64,000 nt of DNA, taken from Liolophura sinensis. Lineage: Eukaryota > Mollusca > Polyplacophora > Chitonida > Chitonidae. The DNA is taken from NCBI RefSeq assembly GCF_032854445.1, contig NC_088295.1, positions 37,745,385-37,809,384 on the forward strand, written 5' to 3'. Below, piece by piece: positions 1 through 11,900 of this stretch. The translations under genes were made by a program, and so were the position numbers. The notes below the pieces were generated by a model, which ran no database searches, was not told the DNA's origin, and worked only from the letters and a program-made list of their open reading frames with translations. The first letter of the stretch is position 1. Each line of letters starts with the position of its first letter.

Positions 1-467
1 CATTGACTGCACCATGGCGTGTGTTTCCGGAGTTAGTGAAACTGGAAAAAAGAATGTTTCTTGAACTTGAAACAAGGTGCCATGCTGCAAAGTAACGCGT
101 CTATAACTTAGTCGCTTCTGTTCGCGTATAAGTGTGGCACCTACGAATTATGTTTAAAAAAAAAACCCCACTAAATTCATAATACTTTTATTACCAAGAT
201 GGGACTGAAATGACTGGGAAAGTCGTCAGTCAGCCTATGTAGTGGAGAGCTGGACCTATAACGCCAGGCAATGACAATGTATACTTTGTGGTTCATGAAG
301 TGCTTTGAGCCAACATTGGAGGAATTACAAAAGGGGTAGGGACTATGTTCTCAGAAGGGAAGAACATATAGGTCTGTTTGCAGATTGATGTATCGGCCTA
401 TATATATAGGCTATACGTGAGAATATTAATCCATGATATCGATGCCCATGTCTGTCAGTATTACCAA

Positions 468-636
468 ACTGACTTCCTCTCCGGCCGTACGTGAGAAGGT
501 CTTCCACCAAACTGCCGATAGTCGTGGGGTTTTCCCGGGCTTTGCCCCATTTCCTCTCACAATAATGTTTGCCACTGCACGGTAAAAGTGAGATATTCTT
601 GTGTAAAGCACTAATCAAATAAATAAATCAATATCA
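468..636 (+). repeat. tRNA-derived SINE, family A, 5'-truncated copy
   Basis: The segment carries the family A body (CTTCCTCTCCGGCCGTACGT) and ends in AATCAAATAAATAAAT. The tRNA-like head has been lost and many positions have diverged, so this is an old copy. It is assigned by similarity to the intact copies at 15744, 39067 and 42998. Confidence 0.75.
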
Positions 637-845
637 ACAACGCGTAGCATTCCAGGTAGTAAATCAGAAACGGTAGGCGTACATTCACCAATCAGTCGCT
701 CGGCCTAACCAAGAAGATGACTGTAGTGGTATGCAGGAAAATATCTGGGATAGTTTGCAGAGAGAATTATTACCGTGGGTGGAAACACGTGCAGCTTTGT
801 GGGCGTGCGAGAGTTCTTTTTCAACGTTTACTTCTTCATACAATT

Positions 846-1043
846 CTATCGGAGCGGTGCATGTTGTTCCGCGTGAATCTCATATGGAAGCTTAATTTCT
901 TCTTGCATGCGCCTCAATAAAAAAAGGCTCCAACGACAGATTGTCTCCGTGTTTGGGAAGAGATTGAAATTCGATGGTCCTAACTCTGGAGAATATGGTG
1001 TATGATGAAAATATCTGAAGCCAGAGTCATGCACAGCGGTCAT
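846..1043 (-). pseudogene. Mariner-type transposase relic (C-terminal fragment)
   Basis: A 65-codon open stretch contains HHTPYSPELGPSNFNLFPN, which matches the HPPYSPDLAPSDxxLFP signature near the third catalytic aspartate of Tc1/mariner (mariner, SETMAR-like) transposases. The Asp of SPD is Glu here and the Asp of APSD is Asn, so catalysis would be lost. I see no flanking transposase frame or terminal inverted repeat. This is a dead fragment rather than a gene. The call rests on one motif block. Confidence 0.6.
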
Positions 1044-1622
1044 TACAACGACAGGCTGAAGGCTACTGGAAAATTTTGTCGTCCGTCAGTAGGGGCATGC
1101 GTTTAGTTCATGATTTGAAAACTGAAAATATAGGAGGACTATGAATCTCAGTAGTTAGGCATACACTGATTCACCATTTATTTTAGGGAGGGTGTGTAAA
1201 TGTTGGCCATCATGTATCATGCCTTCTTGTATGGGCCTATCACCCTCAAATTAGCATAACTGGATACAGACATATAAATTAGGCCAGCGTGTGATATGCT
1301 GTATGGCCTATGCATGGTTATCAAAAGCATAGTTTGGAGAATTGCTTGATAGGCTACACGCAATTTTTCATTGTAACTCATAAATGACTTATAGTTGGAG
1401 TTAAACTGTAGGGTCATATGGGGTCTATATCTCAGTGGTATTAACCATAGGCTACACCATGGACGAGATACGTGAAATAAATGAGGCCTACTACTTCAGC
1501 CTCACGATTTCGCATTCTGGCCGCTTTTACCTTTTCAAGAACGCCTTACGTAAGAAGCGCCACAGACAGCTTGAGTTGAAACTGTCCCAGACGAAAGACA
1601 TCTTCAGGGTTTTTTGTTTTTG

Positions 1623-1640
1623 TTTTTTTTTTTTTTTTTT
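1623..1640 (+). repeat. Poly-T tract (T18)
   Basis: Eighteen uninterrupted T follow a T-rich lead-in at 1611-1621. It may be the poly-A tail of an old minus-strand retroelement insertion, but no recognisable element body adjoins it. Confidence 0.7.
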
Positions 1641-1839
1641 GTTTCACCACCGAAAAGGTCTGGTTAAACGTCTCTTGGCCCAAATACCCAATTCAACGAC
1701 CCAACGCAGACCGCTTACAATGTGGTCGAAGGGAGAGAACTTTGTCAAATGTTTCCATTTAGCTAGTGCATTGTGGGAGATACCTTGTGTGCCACGTTGG
1801 TTTGCAAGTTGACGTGTAGTAGCGGGGTCGTTTTCGCTT

Positions 1840-1940
1840 GACGTGGAACCGATGCAGCGTAAATTACGAGTCAAAGTTGGTATGTTGTGATTTATTAAAG
1901 CTGATTTGTTCAAACCAGTCACAAGATTTCAAGAGAAAAG
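1840..1940 (+). promoter_or_regulatory. Probable 5' UTR exon and promoter region of SEC31
   Basis: A good 5' splice site (AAAAG then GTAAGAAC) ends a possible exon at 1940. The next acceptor (TCTTTTGCAG, ending at 2880) leads 21 bases upstream of the SEC31 start codon. A non-coding first exon spliced across 1941-2880 is the simplest reading. The upstream exon boundary and the transcription start cannot be fixed from sequence alone. Confidence 0.35.
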
Positions 1941-2901
1941 GTAAGAACTTCTCTCATTTTATCATTGTTTATGTGACTGAAGTCAAGCTTTCCGTAGCCG
2001 GTTTTTACTCGGATGTATCGGCATCTGGATGCCATCTCAACAACAACAACAACAGCTGTACAGTGTACAGCCGGTTGTTCAAATTGCGCTAGACTTTGTT
2101 TCGTGCGGAAGATGCATTTGCAAGCGCGGGTGTTAGCGAAGCTGGGAACGTAATTTGTCATGAGTTATCAGTTTATTATGTCAGGAAGTGTAAGGATAAA
2201 GTTCCTAAGTGTAGACCGGTGTCCTGTCATTGTCATTTGGACGCAACTGTGGACGGTCAGTGTTTTGAAAGCTGTAGGCCCTATTGCTATCAAATCAATA
2301 TGTAGACTTAGTACTTGTTGGGATGATTTGCATTGGTTCTCAGGTCAAGTAAAGTAAATGATTGAATGCAAATAATTTATGAATCACCGTCATAAATGCC
2401 ATTTGGCTAAAAGATGGTATTTGAGACCATGGACGTACAGGAATTCGCCCCAGATTCGTCTGTGCGGCGGTGAAAACATTGCCTGATTAAATAATGTGGG
2501 AGTTAATACAAAACTCTGCTTCACAGACTCCAAAACCAGCTTTTGTTAACATTCACATTTCACCTTTGGTGTGCAAATTGTTCATGTTCTATAATTTTCA
2601 GTTATTAGTTATTATCAGCTGTAGCTCTCATAAATTCATCCAGAGCTGTTCATTTATTTATATCACCTCATTGTCTTATTGCCACTGCCTCATGAGAGTG
2701 AAGTGTGCGGATGTGCATGGTCTCGAATATGACCTGTATATTTCAATTTACTCCAGGTATCACTCTAACTGAGCTCTATGACATGTGAATACCTTATGAA
2801 ACCCATTGCCCTATACAGTATGATTCTGTTTTGTAGTTCTTACTTAATGAGGGAAAGGCCACATTGAATGTCTTTTGCAGATTAGTAAATAACAGGAAAA
2901 G

Positions 2902-5900
2902 ATGAGGGTGAAGGAAGTTGAGCGTACTGCCAATGTGGCCTGGTCCCCATCAGATCAACACCCAATCTACCTGGCTGCTGGAACGGCTGCTCAGCAGCTT
3001 GATGCCACATTCAGGTAAAGCCAGGTTGATCAGAAAGATAAATACATGTACTATAGTTATTCCCATGTGTCATGAAGATAAAAAAATGTGAACATGTAAA
3101 GTATACTCTTAGTACAGTTTATGAGAACAGGATCTTCAGAAGATCATAATAATAATTGTACACCTGAGACTGAAGAATTCTTTGTGAGCTTAAATGGGTA
3201 AGTCCACTGAGACTAATCAGTTTCATTCGCTTCCAGCTCAGTCATGTTACTTGTGTAAAATAGATCAAATGAACGAAAATTCAAGGCAGTGGGATAATTA
3301 TTTAATGCAGTCTTCTTTAGTCAATGGCTTCTTGCTAGTTATAATCATCATTCGTTTATTGCAGTACAAATGCAGCATTGGAGGTGTATAGCCTCAACCT
3401 GGCAGACTCTGACCTAGAGATGCCTGTAGCTGTCACAGTTCCATCAGAAAACAGGTAAGCCCCAAACCCACCCCCCTACCCCCACACAGCCCAGCCCAGC
3501 CCAGTGTATTTATATATACTGGTACATACATACTAAGAAGAGTGAACTGATTTGAATTCGAAACCTTAATTGGTATCAGTTAAATTGGATATTTTTATAA
3601 GATTCTGTGTACCAGGACGTGAAGTCCCGTTGTTTGAAGTGTGCAAGTCCTTGTTAGAGATACATGTACTTGTTGGTTTTTACCTATAGAACATTATTGT
3701 TCTAAGGGTATTATCTTACAGGTTGGCGTCAGTGTGTCCATGGGTTCATCTATCTGTCATTTTCATGTAAATACTTTAACTCGTGAAGCCAGATAAGGTT
3801 TACTACACTTAAAGCATAATACTACACGTACACCTATAGACTGTATAAGCACAGTAAGTGGAACTATCACCACACAGTGGTACTTTTTGTTTCATCCTTT
3901 TTTTCATTAGTGCTAAAGACCTGTATTGCATGGTATTTTATTTCATATTTTTGTTGTTCAGGTTTCATAAGGTGCTGTGGGGAAGTCATGGAATGGCCGA
4001 CTCTAGTATGCCATCTGGTGTGATTGTAGCAGGCACAGACAATGGTCAGCTGAAAGGCTGGGATGCGGCCAAACTTTTAAACGGAAAACTTGAGGAGGCA
4101 GAAGTGTTTTCACTAGATAAACACACAGGATCTGTCAAAGCCCTGGACTTCAATCCCTTTCAGGTATGGGAAAGATTTAAAATCAGATCAGTGGAGGAAT
4201 CAAGTTTCTTTGGTGCTTATATGAATAACTTTTTTCTTCTCATTGACAAAGCACTGTTATGTGCCCAGGCCATTTCATATATCCCAAGAAAACAGCATGA
4301 CAACCTAAAAAACAATATTAATAGCAAGGACTAATGTCTTATTGAAACTATTAAGTTTTCATGTTCGCATTGGTATTGTTCAGGTCAAATATCACAGAAT
4401 GTTATTTTGAATTCCTCTTTGAATAACTGAGTGGTATAGTTACACATCAGTTACAGATGATACAGTTGATGGGACATGCTGGTTGTTGTTGTACATGTAT
4501 TAACTACATGTATTCATTCGATTTGAATCAAGACATTATCCCTTTGTGTACATAGTCTGTAAAGTTTGTAATGTGTGTTTTTTGTTGGAACAGACTAATT
4601 TATTGGCATCAGGAGCAGGTGAATCAGAAATCTACATCTGGGATCTGAACAATATCACCACACCAATGACACCTGGAGCTAAATCCCAGGTGAGTCTGTG
4701 TTTTAAATATAAACATCACAGGTATGCTTCAAACTATTCTAATAAAACATGGGTACATCAGTTTGCCTTCAGATACATGTTAAGAAATTCATCAAAAACA
4801 AAAATATTAGCCTTATGTAAGGACAGGTATGCATGTAATCCGTAAATAGGTGTCCATAACAGAGAATGTTTCAAGCATTTAACCTGGATGTGTGTCTATA
4901 CCATATCCCAGCTTTACAAAGTCATTGTACTCTAGGTTGCGTTGCGTCTAAAATGTAATATGGCAGAAGTGTCAGTAGCATACATATGCTGTTATAAATC
5001 ATCCTGTTTTTCCTTCCAAACCTCCTCTAAATTTGGGTCTTCATCTGTTTATCTGACAATGCCCGCATTCAGGGAGCTCTTCAGGTGAGATAATGGTGGT
5101 GAGCACACATACTCATTCAATATGGCTGCGGTATTTTATGATTATAGAAATCTACTTTTTGGTGACTGTAACATGTAGGTACATTAATGAGGGAGTAGGG
5201 AAGTCACGTCGTAGTTATTGTGTTGGGACACAGTGATGATAGGAAGCTGTGATGTTTTCACAAATTCAGGATACTGATTTAACTTGAAAACTTAAACAGA
5301 CTGGGTCTAAAATATATGACTACAGGAAAATACGTGACCACATGAAATGTGTAATCAGGGGAAGTAATCCTGTTGTTTAACACGGTGATGGTTTATGTTA
5401 TTGGTACATTTTATGATGTTGTGTACAGCTTAATTAAATCATGAGCTTTTGGCAGTGTCTAGTCAAATTTTCAAACAGACCTGTGTCAATTTCGTGAAAT
5501 ACATTCTGAATATAACACAATACACATGTATCTGTATTAAAATAATAGATAGATATTCTAATGAGACAGTAGTCGGAATAGAGAAGCCTCATAGCAGGAT
5601 TATTTTCCAATGTTCCCATTGGATGTCTCCACTGTCAATGATCGTCATAACATGATAAGTAGTGTGTAGTGTCAATCAGCCATGACAGGTTTCATCTATT
5701 ATCTTTACATGATAGCTGGAACAAATGATAGGTATGCACCGATACATGTTCAGTATCCATTCAGAAACTATCTGCATGTCACTATTGGAAATGTATCTCT
5801 CTTTCTTTAAAAAGGTAGTACTTCATTGTCTGACTACTCCTGTTGCCATTTCTCTCTTTTTATAGCCCCCGGAAGAGGTAGCCTGTGTGGCCTGGAACAG

Positions 5901-8900
5901 GCAGGTACAGCACATTCTGGCCTCTACCTTCACTGCCCGCTGCGTGGTCTGGGACCTGAGGAAGAATGAACCTGTCATCAAGATCAGTGACAGTATGTCA
6001 CGGGTAAGGTGCTGCAGCAGAATTACTTGGCCTGTGTCCTGTGGCCACTATTGGAAAATCTTGATATTTTTCATTGTCAGACTTCATGTAAATGGATTGT
6101 ATCATCACAAATTAAAAGAAAGTGAGATGATGGAAAGAAGGTGATAGGGATGCACGGGTGCCCTGTAGCCAGGCTCATCTACACGTCTCAGCAAATAATT
6201 GACCGATCGAAAGCAGAGAACTTTCCTGAGCACTGGCAACTCGGAGCCAAGCCAAATTGGCCATCGTTCTCTTGCAGTGCATGAGTAGTAGGTTAGTAGT
6301 ATTACATACAATAGACTAGACAACTCAGGCTTAGGTCTCACATTAAGCATTCCCAAGCAAAACAAGGGAGATAACTTTAGTTAGACCTGTTTCAGGACCA
6401 TGTTTTCGAGACCGGTTTTCAGGATCCTTCAAGATGTACATAAGCTGATGCTAAGCATCCCCCCATAATTGTATCCAATTTATGCCCTTTTTTCCACTGC
6501 TGCCGGGTGTAGGGAATGCAACATATGATGCCCCATCAGATACGTTTTCTGATAATTGATTACTTGTGCTACAGGTTTCCTATCACCACTATTAAATCTT
6601 CCATTTTGGACAGCTATTTGATAAGCAACATGACAAACAAAATTGCCTGTCTTGCTTCCTGATGGGCTAAAGATCATTTTGAGGTGTGATTTTCAATTGT
6701 TCTATTCGGTAGCTAACTAAAATGGAGTGGTAAATTAAGTTATTCACTTGGACGTGTAGTATACATTTATTTCTCTCCAAAGTGAAAATGTCAGCACTGT
6801 AAGACATGTACTTGGTTGTGTCTTCATTTCCTTCTTTTCGGTGCTGTGTTGTAGATCAAGTGTAAGACTGTGGCCTGGCACCCTGACGTGGCCACTCAGC
6901 TGTGTCTGTCCTCAGAGGATGACCACACCCCTGTCATACAACTCTGGGACCTCAGGTTTGCTACCTCTCCGCTCAAGGTGTTTGAAAACCACCAGAGGTA
7001 AGCTCCAGAGTTGGTTGTGAGCCATGTTATTAAAATAATGTCATAATAATGCTATGCCTTACACGGTATTAATTTTAAAAGGTGTTATTCAAGTATTTTA
7101 TCCTTTTACCTACTATAAAGTTTGATTCTCGTATTCTTCAAAAAGTTTACTGTCTGGTATCATATCCATTTTTAATTTTAATGTATCCACAAGGATGTGA
7201 ATTAAAAAAAAATACATATGTACATGTATATGTGAAAATGTATGCAAATTAGATATGACAATAATGTGCTTCTGATGGCTCCCTTACAGGTACATTAAGA
7301 ATTGATATCATTTGATTGCAGTTTACACACAATTCATGGTGCTATGAAATGTTGTGATCTATTACTTATGCCAGTTGTTGCTGTTCTTGTTATGACAGGG
7401 GTATCCTGAGCATGGCCTGGTGTCTGAGAGATCCTGACATGCTGCTTAGCTGTGGCAAAGACAACAGGATTCTCTGCTGGAACCCCAACACAAATGTACA
7501 AGGGGGTGAGGTAAAGTTGCCGCCTACAGTCCCAGACTGTCACTAGTAATATTTTACTAACAACTGCACAGATTAATCTGAGCTTGATTTTACTTTTTAT
7601 TAAGGCAAGACTTTTAGTGGAACCAGCATCTCTATCAGTGTATAGATTGAACTTTATTTAAATATTGACCTTCAAGCATGTATCAAAAGTTGTGTATAAA
7701 AGTTAATAAGTTGACTTTGTTATAAGTAGATAGCTTTGTGAAAGACAGTATATGTAATTTAAAAGCAAAAGTTTAGCACATTTCCCTCTGTAAAATGTTA
7801 CTGAGATCATTTTGCTGAAAACAAGCATTCACATTTGGTTTAGAATACTTTGTTTTACACTGCTGATACAGGTATTGTGAAATGATACTCTCATTGTGAC
7901 ATTCAGGTGATCTATGAGTTACCAACTAGTAACCAGTGGAGCTTTGATGTCCAGTGGTGTCCTCGTAACCCCAACATCATCTCCAGCTCTTCATTTGATG
8001 GTCACATCACAGTGTTTTCCCTCATGGGCGGTGGCCATCCACTCCAGCCCAGCAATAGGGTAAGTCTACCACTCCAGCCCAGTAATACTTATTTCATGAT
8101 GCTTGGTTTTTTACGCTGTACTCCAGAATATTTCACTCATAAAACGATGGCCAGCATTATGTTGGGGGAGGGGGGAAACCGGGCAGAGAGGGAGAGTTAA
8201 ACACACGACCATCCTCATCCAACCCAGTAATAGGGCCTGTTATCCACTCCAGCCCAGTGATAAGGTAGGTCATCCACTCTAGCCCAGTAATAAGGTGGGT
8301 CATCGAGTCCAGCCCAGTAATAGGGTAGGTCATCCTCCTGAGCCCAGTCATAGGGTAGGTCACCCACTCCAGCCAAGTAATAAGTTAGGTCACTCACTCC
8401 AGCCCAGTGGTGTTAAGCCATAATCATTCATTCATTCATTCACTCCAGCCCAGTAATAGGTTAGACCATCCACTCCACTAATAAGGTAGTCACCCACTCC
8501 AGCCCAGTAATAGGTTAGGTCATCCACTCCAACACAGGAAAAGGATAGGTCATCTACTCCAGCCCAGAAATAGGGTAGGTTATCCACTCCAGCCCAGTAA
8601 TAGGGTAGGTTATCCATTCCAGGACAGTACTAGGGCAGGTCATCAACTCCATCCCAGTAATAGGGTAGGTCATCCATTCCAGGACAGTACTAGGGCAGGT
8701 CATCAACTCCAGGACAGTAATATGGTAGGTCATCCACTCTAGCCCAATAATAGGGTAGGTCACCCACTCCAGCCAAGTAATAAGTTAGGTCACTCACTCC
8801 AGCCCAGTGGCGTTAAGCCATAATCATTCATTCATTCATTCACTCCAGCCCAGTAATAGGTTAGACCATCCACCCCACTAATAAGGTAGTCACCCACTCC

Positions 8901-11900
8901 AGCCCAGTAATAGGATAGGTCATCCACTCCAACACAGTAAAAGGATAAGTCATCTACTCCAGCCCAGTAATAGGGTAGGTCTCTAGGTCATCGACTCTAG
9001 CCCAGTAATAGGGTAGGTCATCCACTCCAGCTCAGTACTAGGGCAGGTCATCAAATGTGAAAAATCCTCTCCGACCATACATGGGAAGGTCCGTCGACAA
9101 CCTGCGGATGGTTGTGAGTTTCCTTTGGGCTCTGCCTGGTTTCCTCCCACCATAATGCTGAGTACAGCGTAAAACACCAATCAAATATATAAATTAAAAA
9201 AAGGTGAAAAAAATTGTTCTTGCCAGAAAAGCATTAGTGTGTCATCAAAGTATATGGTTAGGCCTGAAAGTGCATGTTTACATACCAAACTATAGGTGAA
9301 CTGCAGTAATTACGAAGTAGTCAGAAATGGTCTCATTTAAAGCAGGTTGGAATTTTGTTAGCTTTTCCCTTATACTGAGCTTTATGTTTGTGTCCGCAGA
9401 TAGCAGCCTCATTTGACACGGACCTGTTCGGTCAGATGCCTCCTGCCCCTGTTGCTCAGACAGAGGAACAGTCTGTGGCACCCCTCACAAAGCCCCCCAA
9501 GTGGCTCAGAAAACCTGTGGGAGCCTCTTTTGCTGTATGTACATTACTTTATCATAGAATTGGATAAGATTTTTCACTGATTGTTATTTTGAGGTATAGC
9601 CATGTTGTGTTTGTAAAATCAACATTTATTTATAATCCACTTAATCTGTCCTGCACACTGGACTGTTCATAGTCGTGTGGGATTTAACAAGAATATAATT
9701 TGCCTCTCTCTTTTCTTTAATATGTATGTTCTTCATCCTTTTTTCTAGTTTGGAGGAAAATTAGTCACATTTGAACATACCAAGCCACAAAATCCACAAC
9801 AACCTCCTCAGCGATTGGTCAACATCAGCCAGGTTGTGACGGAAACGGATTTGCTCTCTAGATCCACCCAATTAGAGCAGGCTTTACAAAGTGGGCAGCT
9901 TTTGGAATTCTGCTCTATGAAAGCGTCAAACAGTGAAAATGATTTCCAGGAAAACATCTGGAATTTCCTGCGAGTAAATTTTGAAACCGAGCCCCGTCCA
10001 AGATATTTACAATTGCTTGGATACGACCAAACAGATTTAGCAAAAAGGGTGAGTTATGTAACTGATGTGTGTTTCAGTGTCTGTCTTCTGTGAGGCACCA
10101 CTCCTGGGACATGTTCTGGAGTAAATTGTCAGCTATCTTTTGTTGTCTAAAAATCAAAGGGCATGGCAGTGAAACAAAAAACAACTGGTAAACTTGGCCA
10201 TATATTCCCCTGCACTAAATTTAAGCTGAAGCGATTTTGCGTTCATTTCATTTCTAAAGTCATTTCACTTGTCGTTTAAAACTGTCAGTTATGCTTCCAT
10301 GAATATATTTCATAAGTCAAGTAGTTATGTTCAGCCCCTAAATTAATTCATGCTGATGAAATTGTTAAGTACGACGTTAAACCACAAGCACTCACACACT
10401 CACTCATTAGCTTGTTACCTTGATCAGATGGTTAATGCACTGGCATTAAGTATGTAAATGTTTATGTGTAGAATAACACTAACTGTGAGAACTGGTCAAT
10501 CTCAGGTTGCTGAGCAGACAGGGGAGGCAATCGCTGCAGCCCAAGGTGTGGATGCTTCAGAACTGGCTCGTAAAATGTCCCAGTTAGGAACAGAGGTTAG
10601 TGACTCTTATACAGGTACTTGTGTTTGGGTTCAGGTTACTGCCACTCACTGCGTTAATGTTATGTGTCATGTAATAAAATAAGGAAAAAAAAGTGAGGTT
10701 TATAACTGCTTTTATAAAACAATATTGACAACTGCTGGGTGTGAATGTGTCTACATGCTATAGAATAAACAACATTTGTAGATTAGGATTATTGGGGTGG
10801 GGGAGGAGGAGGCCAGTTTCATTACCTGATAAGGGATCAGTTGTCCAGATTCCCTCATACTAAGGTTATTCCTGTGGTGTCAAGTCTTCACACTAGTAAA
10901 ATAGTCTTCAGTGTGACAGGAGAGAACTTTGATCTGTCAGTGGCTGTGATTTATTGTTACAGGATTTAAAACCAGGAACGTTGTCACTTAGTGGACAAGC
11001 ATCTCCAAGCGTTGAATCTAAGGTATCTACATTTCGTGTTTTTCCAGTTATTTATTTTTTATGTATATTTAAAATCTTAATTTGTACATGTAGCTGTGCA
11101 TGTATGTAATACAAGCTAATACCCTTTGCAAATACACAAGATGTATCTTTGGGGGCATATTTTTTAAGCTCTCGAGGTGCCAGTGTGTAGCAGGGCCTCA
11201 GAGCGATTATTACATCAAAACTTAATTGTCTCGCAAAATCTGCAAGGTTTTCATGTATCAGCTCCTCTTTTGTATGAGTAAAAAATTCTTGGGTAAAGTG
11301 TTGAACACCAGTCATATTCAGAAAATGTATGTTTCTTGCCGACTTCATACAAATAAGTAAATATATCTTGCTGTCTCTACCCAGACTCCCAATGACTCGA
11401 GCAGTCGTGATGAGCTGTCCGACCAATCCTCAGCGTTTGATGAGATTGCTATGAACCAGCAGGGTCAGCCCCAACAAACAGGGGTATCAGGATCATCCAC
11501 ACCTCTGGTCATTCCAGGACTAAAAGGTACAGATCAAGGTTTTTTTCTACGTGTAATTTAGTGATTTTTTAGATGGAGACCCATACATTCATCTCTACTT
11601 TGGAAAGCACTATATAAACAGTGCAACAAAGGTGCTCCCAGTAATTCAGCGGATGTGGTATATCAAGGATTAACGTGCAGGTGCAGTTGTGCGCTAATGG
11701 GCATGCACAAAATGAAAATCTGTCAATTTTGAAAATTGCACGAAAGGAGTCAACCAGATTTTTCACTGCCAATTTTTGATTTCATCGGAGAATTGGTGTT
11801 ACCAGTCCTGAAATATTCGTGCGGGTGGGCATTAAGGAAGAGTGGTTAGCCATCCCGCAATGTAGGATCGTAGCCTCTTCAACACAATGCGAGCGCGTTG

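Larger units (their letters stand above)
1..1800. other. Upstream non-coding stretch
   Basis: No host gene is recognisable here. Supportable contents are a degenerate SINE fragment (468-636), a mariner transposase relic on the minus strand (846-1043) and a T18 tract (1623-1640). The remaining open frames are short, overlap each other in several frames and resemble no family I know. The last few hundred bases probably merge into the promoter of SEC31. Confidence 0.5.

Noticed and set aside
717-920. Plus-strand frame overlapping the mariner relic
   Set aside because: It is antisense to the transposase-like frame and has no similarity of its own.
5065-5095. Extra SEC31 micro-exon near GGAGCTCTTCAG/GTGAG
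   Set aside because: Exons ending at 4689 and starting at 5866 join in phase 0 as GAKSQ-PPEE, matching the family without an insertion.
8157-9180. Series of minus-strand frames encoding [10 protein letters not shown]-like repeats
   Set aside because: They are the reverse reading of the 30-bp intronic minisatellite and carry no independent evidence of coding.
10352-10385. Hammerhead ribozyme core (CTGATGAAAT)
   Set aside because: The motif belongs to a SINE tail, and no matching stems or downstream GAAA core are present.
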